Positions 35,001 to 44,383 of a DNA stretch of 64,000 nucleotides are shown piece by piece; within the stretch, counting starts at the first letter, position 1; the number at the start of each line of letters is the position of its first letter. A program made the translations under genes and the position numbers. The notes below the pieces were generated by a model. That model worked only from the letters and a program-made list of their open reading frames with translations, ran no database searches and had not been told where the DNA came from. Source of the stretch: Nymphaea colorata (Eukaryota > Streptophyta > Magnoliopsida > Nymphaeales > Nymphaeaceae); NCBI RefSeq assembly GCF_008831285.2, contig NC_045151.1, forward strand, positions 6,525,682 through 6,589,681, given 5' to 3'.

Positions 35001-36751
35001 AATTTATTTACTTCTGTAGATGCAACTGGACTTTTTATTGCGCAATTTTTTAGCAGTAATGAAAAAATATGATGTCGTAACCGATTTCCAATTAGTAAAA
35101 ACTAGCTAGTTTGAGGAACTTGTAACGCATTAATAATGTTATTTGGTACTACAGGTCAATAGGCTGATAAAAATTTTAAAGTCGACCTTTTCTTCTTTGG
35201 TTGCTTTCCACATTTTATCCCCGCTTTCTTTTTAACGCTACGATCAAAATCATAATCGGCAAACATGAGTTGGTTGGGAGGACAAGATACATTTTTTTAA
35301 TCTTTTGCCCTTAACCATGAGTGTCATCGACACGTTCCCTCTGTCCTTTCTTTCAGTAATATAAGTTACTTATTTTGAGGCGGCCTTTTAATGTTTTTAA
35401 GGAAAAGGGACAACATACTTTGGAGAAGATCGTAAAAGCAGAGAAGTGAAGACGAGATTATTTGGAAACGCTACAACTAAAAAAGAGTTGGATTGAATAG
35501 AGAAAATCAAACAAAGAACCAAATTCCTGTCAGCCTTGTTGAGCATAGATAATTTGAACCGGCTTTTTAATGTTTAAAAGGAAAAAGGGATAATATACTT
35601 TGGAGAAGATCGTATAAGCAGAGGAGTGAAGACGAGATCATTTGGAAACGCTACAACTAAAAAAGAGTTGGACTGAATAGAGAAAATCAAACAAAGAACC
35701 AAATTCCTGTCAGCCTTGTTGAGCATAGATAATTTGAACCGGCTTTTCAATGTTTAAAAGGAAAAAGGGATAACATACTTTGGAGAAGATCGTATAAGCA
35801 GAGAAGTGAAGACGAAATTATTTGGAAACGCTACAACTAAAAGTAAGTTGAACCGAATAGAGAAAATCAAACAAAGAACCAAATTCCTGTCAGCCTTGTT
35901 GAGCATAGATAATTTGAACCGGCTTTTTAATGTTTAAAAGGAAAAAGGGACAACATACTTTGGAGAAAGACGAAATTATTTGGAAACGCTACGACTAAGA
36001 ATAAGTTGAACCGAATAGAGAAAATCAAACAAACAGATTTGAGGATAAAGTTGCAGAACAAAAAAAATCAAACAAAAAAACAGCAGATTCAACAGCAAAC
36101 GAGATGATTAGAAGGTCGGCAGCATTAATTAGTTTTCCAAGATTAAGGGCGACCAAATTCATGCTTCCCGACATCGAGAACGTCCAGATCAGGAACTCGA
36201 TCACGCTCTAACGATCGTCTCACCCACAAGCCAACGCCCGCCGTGCCTGTGCGTGTGGGTGTTTGCGAATGTGTGTGTGTGTGAGAGAGAGGGAGAGAGA
36301 CAGAGTGTTACTTGAGCATGGAAGCGACCGCGGATAAGGCCACGTCATCGTGGATGGACGGTACGTGCGGGCTCGTGCTCCCCGACGTTGATCTGGAACG
36401 CGATCCAGACTCCGAGGCGCTGGGGCTCCGCGCCTCCTGACTGAATACGTCGTCGTAGAACCCCTGTTTCCCGCGGACCGACTCCCTGCGGCCGCCTCCC
36501 GGAATCATGAACGCCGGAAGATGCCGACTCCTACGCGGCGGCACCGCGTTGGTATCGGACCGAGTGCGATGATGATCAACGGCATCGTCGTCGTCGCCGA
36601 TGCGGAAGATCTCGTCGTAGAACAGCAACCGGTTCTGGGGCTGAGAATGGCCAGACTGCCAGAGGAAGAGCGTCTTGGGCGGCCCGCCGAAGACGTCGCC
36701 GAAGTCGACGGCTGACCTCTGCTCCTCCTTCCTTCGTCGGAATTCCTCCAT
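32015..36751 (-). CDS. Two-exon plant protein, 304 aa, function unknown (possible JAC1-like N-terminal motifs)
   Basis: Exon 1 is 36751-36312 and exon 2 is 32489-32015, joined across a 3,822-bp intron (donor CTCAA|GTAACA, acceptor GTGCAG|GCC). Both junctions are phase 2 and together give 915 nt with a terminal TAG/TAA-type stop at 32,015. The start is the ATG of MEEFRRRKEEQRS; the frame stays open upstream, so a longer N-terminus cannot be excluded. Visible features: VDFGDVFGGPPK, LLFYDEIFRIGDDDD, a Ser/Arg-rich stretch with GFYDDVFSQEARS, VASMLK at the junction, and a C-terminal AVDDAIAWAKETL. FGDVFGGPP and DEAIAWAKE-like motifs recall the auxilin-like J-domain protein JAC1 (chloroplast movement), but there is no J domain here. 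Function is therefore not assigned. Confidence 0.65.
32744..32765. repeat. (AT)11 microsatellite in the intron
   Basis: A short AT run inside the large intron of the two-exon gene. Confidence 0.8.
34028..34193 (+). mobile_element. hAT-type MITE, copy D, with perfect 8-bp target duplication
   Basis: A 166-bp element inside the large intron. It starts caggagcgaaatt and ends tatgcccctg (inverse caggggcata). Identical gcggtagg copies flank it at 34020-34027 and 34194-34201. The body (aatatcatttttcaaaattttgtat..., tttacatgtacatt) matches copies A-C. This copy defines the family boundaries best. Confidence 0.85.
34652..34842. repeat. Possible Tourist-like MITE, weak
   Basis: ggatcatttgggaag at the left and the inverse of taccaaacgggct at the right resemble the terminal words of the two MITEs at 6.1-6.5 kb, but no matching flanking duplication was found. 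Confidence 0.3.
35386..36040. repeat. 180-bp tandem repeat, about 3.6 units, in an intron
   Basis: The word atgttt(a/t)aaaggaaaa recurs at 35391, 35570, 35750 and 35930, so the period is 179-180 bp. Each unit carries ggagaagatcgta.aagcag, tttggaaacgctac, gagaaaatcaaacaaagaacc and ccttgttgagcatagataat. The first and last units are incomplete; the last carries a deletion of about 20 bp. Units differ at few positions, so the array is young. It lies in the 3.8-kb intron, 270 bp downstream of exon 1. Confidence 0.93.
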
Positions 36752-36891
36752 CTTCTGGGGGCTTCCAGAGGGGTTGGCCGGAATTTGATGGGTTACCGGC
36801 GGGATGGCTCTCTGCTTCAGTTGAGCGGGAGACAAAAGATGCCCGAGTCCCTTAAGAGGTGGAAGGTCCAGAGAGGAGGCGACAGAAGGAA

Positions 36892-36930
36892 CACGTGGCA
36901 AAAGAAACTGAAGTTGGACATACCCACGTG
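36892..36930 (-). promoter_or_regulatory. Paired G-boxes upstream of the two-exon gene
   Basis: CACGTG occurs at 36892-36897 and 36925-36930, 33 bp apart, about 140-180 bp upstream of the ATG at 36751. Both extend to CACGTGGC on the + strand, the core of light- and ABA-responsive elements bound by bZIP and bHLH factors. If translation begins further upstream, the proximal box would lie inside or next to coding sequence. Confidence 0.5.
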
Positions 36931-37214
36931 GCCACGGGTCCGGGTCTTTATGTCCTACTCTTCTTATCTGAACGTACCATTTTGTCCTTCCTTCCTACAT
37001 CAAAAGACGCTGAGGAACGTCCCCGCCCCTCCTCCGAAGCTAAGGGACAACCGGAGTGGGGCGCCGCAGAGGTGTCAGCCAGTGTCTGCACGCCAGATGT
37101 GTTTGCATCCGGTGCGTTCCCGTCCCAGCACAAACCAATCGGGACGACCGACCAGGAGTCCTGTCCTTACTGAATTATACTTTTTGAGTTATTTACAAAT
37201 AAGCAAACACCCTA

Positions 37215-37355
37215 AAGATTGGATTGGAATCAAGAATTGGTTACCAACTCCAAATATTATTAAACTTGAATAGAAAAATGAAGGGAAGATTGAATTGGAA
37301 TCAAGTATTGGTTGCCAACCCCAAATATTAATAAACTTGAATAAAAAAAAAATAA
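37215..37355. repeat. Two-unit tandem duplication, period 71 bp
   Basis: aagattggattggaatcaag...attggtt.ccaac.ccaaatatta.taaacttgaata occurs at 37215 and 37286 with a few differences. Confidence 0.75.
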
Positions 37356-38421
37356 GAGAGCTAAAGTGACAAGGTTCTAATGTATAAACGAAGTCTTGAG
37401 ACATAGCATAGCTGGTCGAACAAATGTGTTGGTGAAAGTACGGTCATCAGTTCTATTGTTGTGGTTACTACTCATTTGAACCATAAAATAGTAGATACAC
37501 GATACTTTAATTGATGGGTATCTTGATCCCTATTAAGGTCTTAATTCAGCCCTAAGCCAGCTAGAGAGGTAAGAAAAAGGATGATGAACTTCAGCCTATT
37601 CCAGATGTCTCTTCTTAAAATAAAAATAAGTTTAATATACATAATTTAAAGAATGTAAATAAGATGAGACATGCCAATAAAATAATTTTTCAACCCGTTA
37701 ATTGGCTCACGATTCTTCATAAATTACCATAAGAATTGGAAAACGAATTACTGAGATTTTGAAAAGGACATATACGTGCAGTTGATTGGAAAATGGAGAA
37801 TATAGCATCATTTAATGTGGTCAAAACTCAAAAGACATGGTGCAGTTATTTGTGACAAAGTTAAGGGGGCCTTTCATGCTCCACAATTAAAATAATTGAG
37901 AGAAGATTTCATGATGATCATAATTGAAACCGGAATAAAATATAAATTTCATGTTCCATTTCTTTGTTGTGTTTGATGGCCTGGATGTTTTCATTTGAGG
38001 GATTAAAACTGTGCTGTCTGATGAACCCAAAAATTGAAATTCTTGATATTTTCTTTTCTTGCTGTTGGATCACAAAGCTTCTGATGGACATGACTGCCAT
38101 CGATAAGCTGTACAGTGGTTGGAATTCATCATTCTGATATACACAAGCTGTCACTAATCTGTGAACGCCACTTGAAGGCAAACCAAGAATGACTACCATT
38201 CGCTGACTGCTAATTCATCTATATGCATCTTTATTGACAACGACAAAATGCTGAAAAGAAAGGAAATGTCAAATTTGCAATTGAATTGAATTTGGAAAGA
38301 TTCATACGCATCAATTCAAATTCAATTCAGATTAAACTCTCATAAGTCGCTAATTTTGCTCCTCTAGTTCTGGATGAACCATAGCAAAACTAAATTAACA
38401 AATTATGCATTTGAAGAAAAT
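37356..38421. other. Intergenic, nothing recognised
   Basis: AT-rich sequence between the two-exon gene and copia element 2. No coding frame with family similarity was found. Confidence 0.45.
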
Positions 38422-38426
38422 CAAAG

Positions 38427-38900
38427 TGTAAGATCATTTGGTGGGCCGACATATGTCCATAAGAAATTTCAGACATTATGGTTGTCTTAACGTAAATATC
38501 CGCTCAAGTGATTGCGTTTTGGGATATTACGTCATTTTAGATGGTATGAGGTAATTTTGAAATGTATAGATACCAGTACGGAATTACGGACTCTTTGATG
38601 GGTGGAATCCATAATTGTCCTTATTATAAAATAGTAGTGGTTCCTGGGGTCGTTCAATGGTTGCCTGAAACATTGGTTTCTAGGGTTTTCCTCTTCCCCA
38701 TCTGAGAGAGACTTCAAGCACGCCGTACGTACCCTGGAAGACCCTACTGCGATCTTCCCGTACACCAGATCAGATGGATTCAGGTACGCTTCCGCTTCAG
38801 TTTAAGGTTTCGTTTATTTCAATGATTTAGCATGAGCATGATCCTGTTTATGGTATATACGTTTGGTTTTGTATATGCGTTATGGGGAGAAATTCCAACA
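38427..38900 (+). repeat. 5' LTR of copia element 2
   Basis: Starts tgtaagatcatttgg and ends gaaattccaaca. It contains ttattataaaatagtag (TATA-like) in the middle. Confidence 0.93.
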
Positions 38901-38902
38901 TT

Positions 38903-38915
38903 TGGTATCAGAGCC
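38903..38915 (+). promoter_or_regulatory. Primer-binding site, copia 2
   Basis: TGGTATCAGAGCC, the initiator Met-tRNA complement, two bases after the LTR end. Confidence 0.93.
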
Positions 38916-38979
38916 TATGCTCGTTATTGAATCGTTGATTTTTTGGCGTTCTTCCCATTTGAATGTTCTTGTTCTTCGG

Positions 38980-40857
38980 CTGCAAGTTTTCAAAAAAAAA
39001 AAAAAAAAAAAACTGGACAGGGGTAGACGGCCTCCATCGTGTAGGCGATGGAAGCCGTCGGCTTCCGTCGCAACCGGAGAAAGGGACAAAGGGAGGGGAA
39101 ACGGCCGGCGAGGTCGCTGTCGCCGGAAGGGGCAGTGTGACCCGCCGGCTGTTGAGCCTCGGTCGTGGGCGACAGAAGCCGTCGGGCTCCTGTCGCAACC
39201 ACGAAAGAAGAAGAAGACACAAAAGGAAGGAAACGGGGACGGCAGGGAGGGGCGACGGAGGAGCATCGGCTGGCGATAGGAGCAGCGGCCGGGGCCGGCC
39301 GTTATGGCGGCACGGCGGGCTGCGACCGTCGGTTCGGGCGACGGCCGGCGCCATCCCACCTCCGTCCGGCTCGTTTCCTTTATTTCGTTTTTTCTGAAAG
39401 AACTGCAAATAGGGCAGAATGACGATGTGGGGAAACCGGCCAGAATCGGTCGGTTTCCGTTGGGCGTTGGCCTGCCATCGTAGCAGCCGACGTCCGGCGA
39501 CGCTGGCGGCACCCGCCGACGGCCACCCACGGTGATGGGTGGCCTGCCGGTGGAGCTTCACCGCCCGCCTGCTGTTCGGCAGGCGAGCGGTGGAGGCAAC
39601 GCCCGCGAGCGATCGCGCTGGCGGGCGGACCGGGTCGGTTCTCGACAGACCCGATCCGGATCCATCGTGATTTAAAAAAAAAAAAAAATTTTGCCGCCGC
39701 CCGCTCGAGCGCGTTTATGTTAATTTTTCGGACCGGGTCGGGTCTCGTCGGACCCGACCCGTATCCATTTGGTTTAAGTTATGTAAATCGGTTCATTTTT
39801 TAAAACCGGTTTTGAAAAAAACTCAAACCGGTTCATTCGGTTTCAGACCGGTTCAATCTGATTCAGAACCGATTCGGTCCGATTCAGACAGTTTCGGACC
39901 TTTTGGGGACTGATTCAGATCTTTTCAGACCGCTTCAGTTGTTTTTGAGACCGGTTCAGACCTTTTAAAACCGATTCGGACCATTTTGGGACCGGTTCAT
40001 TCAGTTTTAAAACCGATTCGGATCCTTTTCAGAATGGTTCAGTTGTTTTCAGACTGGGTCAGTGGGTTTCAGAACCGATACGGTCTATTTATTGACCGGT
40101 TCGTCCAATTTTTGACCGGTTCAGCCCTATTTAGGGGCATGTGGGTGTTTTTTTGTTGTAGTTTAAGAACAATACGGGCCACTTTAAGGCCGATTCAGTG
40201 GTTCTTGACTCACTTAAACACAATTATGGTATCGGTTTATAAAATTTTGGACACTTTTGGGCCTCTTTTATTGGATCATTTTGGTTTGGAATCAATATAG
40301 GGCAAATTTGTATGTAAATTTTAATTCATGTTTTGCATGTTATTAAAATTATATATGTGCTTTAGATGAATGTTTGGATTATGAATTTGATCTTTGGCCA
40401 TGTCTGTTGTTTGAAATGAGTAAGTTTGTATTTTATGTCGCCAAAGTGACCTCTGTTGTACGAATTTGCTTGTTTTAAACATTAGATGATAGTATACTTG
40501 ATCCATGCGAACAATGATCAGCTCAAAGGAGGATTGTTGTTTGGTCAGGTTTAAGTATACAGGGCAATGAATGTGTGATAATTTTTCAGGTTTCCATGTG
40601 AATAGCGAGTCAATCCAAAGATAGGTTCGTTGTTTGACAGGGTTAATTATCTATATTCATTGTTGACCAAGAATGCCACTTACAGTTAATATTTCAATCC
40701 AAAGATTGGATATTAGCGTTGCACCAGTACCTTGTGATGGGTTTTGGGCCATTGTGTTTAAATTCATTTATATTTGTTATTTCATCTTTGTACATGTATT
40801 GATTGTGAGCATGTTTGGTATTTTTGGTTTGTTCTTTGTACAGTGAGTTCTGCTTCT
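38980..40857 (+). other. Unusually long leader of copia 2, with GC-rich and ACCGGTTCAG-repeat blocks
   Basis: Between the primer-binding site and gag lies about 1.9 kb of untranslated DNA. An A run (38990-39010) is followed by a GC-rich block (about 39,015-39,720) open in several frames on both strands, without family similarity. Then comes a block (about 39,780-40,110) built from variants of accggttcag and aaccgattcgga spaced 10-35 bp apart. From 40,130 the sequence is AT-rich up to gag. The open frames of the GC block follow from its composition. Confidence 0.6.
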
Positions 40858-41631
40858 ATGATATCTGCAAATTTGAGTACTGTTCCTAAGTTAAATGGTT
40901 CGAATTTTAAGGACTGGAAAGAAACTGTCATGATTGTTCTGGGTTGTATGGATCTTGACCTTGCATTTAGGGAGTTGTGCCCACCTCATCCAACAGATCA
41001 AAGTTCCCAGGAGGATAAGCGGTATTTTGAACGGTGGGAACGCTCAAACCGCATGTGTCTAATGATCATGAAGAGATCAATCCCAGAAAATTTTAGGGGC
41101 TCTATTACTGAAAAGGCTAGTGCCAAGGCGTTCCTTGAAGAGATTGAAAAACGTTTTGCTAAAAATGAAAAGGCTGAAACAAGCACTCTTTTGAGTAAAC
41201 GTGTGACGTTGAAGTATAAAAATAAGGGGAACATACGGGAGCACATTATGGAAATGTCTCATCTTGCTTCAAAATTACAGGTGCTAGGTCTGAGGTTACC
41301 CGAAGACTTTATAGTGCATATGGTTCTTCTTTCTCTTTCACCACAGTTTGGACAGTTTAAAGTTAGTTATAACTGTCAGAAGGAGAAATGGACTCTTAAT
41401 GAGCTCATTTCACACTGTGTGGAAGAAGATGAGAGATTGAAGCATGATAGGATAGAAAGTGCTCACTTGGCTACTACGCCTAAAAGTAAGAAAAGGAAGG
41501 CTATTAAGGAAATTGCAGTTGATCACGCATCCATTAAGAAACAGAAGAAGCATAAGGAAGGCAAATCAAGCTGCTTCTTTTACAAGGATGAAGGTCATAT
41601 GAAGAAGGATTGTACTAAGTATCACTCATGA
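40858..41631 (+). pseudogene. copia 2 Gag
   Basis: An open frame of 257 codons from the ATG of MISANLSTVPKLNGSNFKDW. It contains the UBN2/retrotran gag pattern (FRELCPPHP, MIMKRSIPENFRGSI, STLLSKRVTLKYK, HIMEMSHLASKLQVLG) and a Lys-rich linker. The knuckle reads CFFYKDEGHMKKDC; its second Cys is replaced by Tyr, so zinc binding is doubtful. It is preceded by a splice-acceptor-like ttctttgtacag. It would package element RNA; pol downstream is broken. Confidence 0.85.
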
Positions 41632-43511
41632 CGTGAAAAGAAAGGTACGATTCTTACTTTGGTTTGTTCTAAGGTTAATTTAATTTCAGTACCAAGGCAC
41701 TTGTGGGTAGATTCGGTTGCTACTACTCACATAAGTGTTTCTGTGTAGGGCTGCTTAAATTGTCGGACGCCAATTGATGCTGAAAGATTCATCTATGAGG
41801 GCGATGACATGAAGGCGAAGATTGAAGCCATAGCAGATTTTTTGAGTTATTGTTAAAGACTGGTTGTTATTTGAATTTGATAGAAACTTATGTAATACCG
41901 CCTTTTAGACGGAATTTGGTTGTTATTTCCTTACTGAACAAATTTGGTTATTATTGTTCATTTGGAGGAAATAAATTTAAGTAGTTTCTGTATTCAAATT
42001 TGAATTCCACTGGTTCTTTGTCTAGTAGCGATAACCTTTATTTGCTTGATACGGTTGCTTCATATAATGAAACCTTGCATGTTACGTTTAGTGGTACTAA
42101 AAGAAAATTAGCCAAAGAGAATTCTGCTATGTTATGACATTGGCGCTTAGGACATATCTCTGAAAAGAGAATATAAAGGCTTATGTCAAAAGGAATTCTT
42201 GAGTCCATTGATTTTGTAAACTTTAATGTCTGTACTGAATGTATAAAGGGAAAATGAACAAACATTAAGGGGTTATAAGTTTTATTTAATCCATTCAGTA
42301 AGTCTTTCTTTGAAAGAGAAACGCCCATTTCTTTGAGGATATTGAGTTTGGGAGGTGATCAGGTTATGAACATTGCTTTTGAAGAGGGACCTGAGTCCAC
42401 TCTATTCAGAAGAAGGCAATTATGTCGATCTCCATACTGAAAAACAAACTCAACAACCTCAAAAAAATTAACTAGAGGTGTCACTAAGGAAATCCATATA
42501 TGGACTAAAGCAAGTTTTCCAGTCAATGGTATTACAAACTTCATCAAGTTATAGTTTCATTTGGTTTCGAAATTAATATGGTTGATGAATGTGTATACCA
42601 AAAGTTTAGTGGGGGTAAATTTATCTTTTTGGTTTTATATGTCGATGATATATTGTTGGCAAGTAATGATGTTGGCATATTGCATGAAACTAAGATTTTT
42701 AGTCAACAAAGTTTGACATGAAGGATCTTGGTTGTGGATCTTTTGTATTGGGGATCCAAATATTTCGAGATCGTTCTCGGGGTATTCTTGGATCATCACA
42801 AAAGGCCTACATTGATAAGGTGCTTCAGCGATATGACATGAAGGATTGTAAACCATGAAAGACTCCAGTTGCTAAAGGAGACAAGTTTAGTCTTAAACAG
42901 TGCCCTAAAAGTAAAATCGAATCTAAAGAAATGGAAATGATTCCCTATTTGTCTGTTGTGGGAAGCCTTATGTATGTTCAGGTTTGTACTCGTTTGGATA
43001 TTGCATTTATCATTGGAATGTTAGGCAGATACTTAAGTGATCCTGGTATGGGTCATTGGAAAGCAGCCAAAAGAGTTTTGAGGTACTTAAAAAGAACATA
43101 AGATTTTATGCTCACATACAGGAAGTCAGACCAGTGGGAGATCATTAGGTATTCAGATTCTGACTTTGCTGGGTGCCAAGATAATGACATTCAATCAGGT
43201 TCTATGATTGCAGAATTTTGTCACGAGGCTGCGCATTATGTATGGTATAGAAAGACCACTTAGGTTGTTGTGTGACAATAATTCAGCAGTCATATACTCT
43301 TATAACAGCCACAGTTTGTCAAAGTCGAAGCACATCGACATTAAGTTTTTGGGCTGTTAAAGAGGGGATACAGAATGGTCAGGTGTCTTTAGAGCACATT
43401 GGGACAAACTCTATGATTGCGGATCCGCTTACTAAGGGTTTAACACCTAAGGTCTTTCACGAACATGTTGTTTGTATGGGGGTATTGCCTTTGGATGATG
43501 TGCTGGTTTAG
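41632..43511 (+). pseudogene. copia 2 pol remnants (protease, integrase head, RT end, RNase H)
   Basis: Fragments in changing frames. Protease LWVDSVATTHI at about 41,705, with the catalytic DSG triad altered to DSV, then a stop. Integrase head WRLGHISEKRI...CTECIKGK at 42,140-42,260. The integrase core and most of RT are missing. RT end LYVDDILLASNDVG at about 42,636-42,675, then KFDMKDLG and GSLMYVQVCTRLDIAF. RNase H remnants SDSDFAGCQDND, CDNNSAV, KSKHIDIKF and DPLTKGLTPK close at 43,511. Stops and frame changes are frequent, so no enzyme could be made. Confidence 0.85.
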
Positions 43512-43905
43512 TGGGAGTTTGTATTTTGTTTGCTCTAATGTATGGACACGTATTCAGTTTTCTGCAGAATAAAGTTTAAAGTTCTTCGGTTCCATTCTGT
43601 GTTTATGTTTTGATCTCCATAAGGTTTTAAAGTTGGACCAGTTGAGAATAGACATGTTTTAATCACATTACATGTAATTCTCATGCTATACATCCATATC
43701 AGATCTATATCATTGATTATGTTAACATTTGTGATCATTGAAGGTTTAGCTAATTTTTATTATAGCGAAAGCCGCTTTGGTTCTGTGTTGATATGGTCAT
43801 GGACGAGATTGGTGAAAATGACATTTATAAGATAGCAATTATGAGCTCCTAAGGTTTTATGTAATGTCTGAATGTATAAAGACATATTTGGCCCAAGTGG
43901 GAGAT

Positions 43906-44378
43906 TGTAAGATCATTTGGTGGGAGACATATGTCCATAAGGAATTTCAGACATTATGGCTGTCTTAACGTAAATATCCGCTTAAGTGATTGCGTTTTGG
44001 GATATTACGTCATTTTAGATGGTATGAGGTAATTTTGAAATATATAGATACCAGTACAGAATTACGGACTCTTTGATGGGTGGAATCCGTAATTGTCCTT
44101 ATTATAAAATGGTAGTGGTCCTTGGGGTCGTGCAATGGTTGCCTGAAACATTGGTTTCTAGGGTTTTCCTCTTCCCCATCTGAGAGAGACCTCAAGCGCG
44201 CCGCACGTACCCTGGAAGACCCTGCTGCGATCTTTCCGTGCACCAGATCAGATGGATTCAGGTACGCTTCCGCTTCAGTTTAAGGTTTCGTTTATTTCAA
44301 TGATTTAGCATGAGCATGATCCTGTTTAGGGTATATACGTTTGGTTTTGTATATGCGTTATGGGGAGAAATTCCAACA
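43906..44378 (+). repeat. 3' LTR of copia element 2
   Basis: A counterpart of 38427-38900 with scattered point differences, mostly transitions. Confidence 0.93.
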
Positions 44379-44383
44379 CAAAG

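Larger units (their letters stand above)
38427..44378 (+). mobile_element. Ty1/copia LTR retrotransposon 2, complete ends, decayed interior
   Basis: A 5,952-bp element with LTRs at 38427-38900 (474 bp) and 43906-44378 (473 bp), TGTAAG...CCAACA. The 5-bp target duplication caaag is perfect (38422-38426 and 44379-44383). The primer-binding site TGGTATCAGAGCC lies two bases inside the left LTR, and the purine tract AAGTGGGAGAT lies directly before the right LTR. By hand the LTRs differ at about 18 positions (near 96% identity), so it is older than element 1. Between them lie a leader of about 1.95 kb, an intact gag frame, and a pol region with many stops and missing domains. Confidence 0.94.

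Noticed and set aside
35386-36040. CRISPR-like reading of the 180-bp tandem array
   Set aside because: The units are contiguous without unique spacers, and the context is a plant intron.
38880-39561. Long overlapping open frames on both strands in the GC-rich leader of copia 2
   Set aside because: They lie inside a retrotransposon leader, are open in several frames at once because GC-rich DNA has few stops, and show no protein family.
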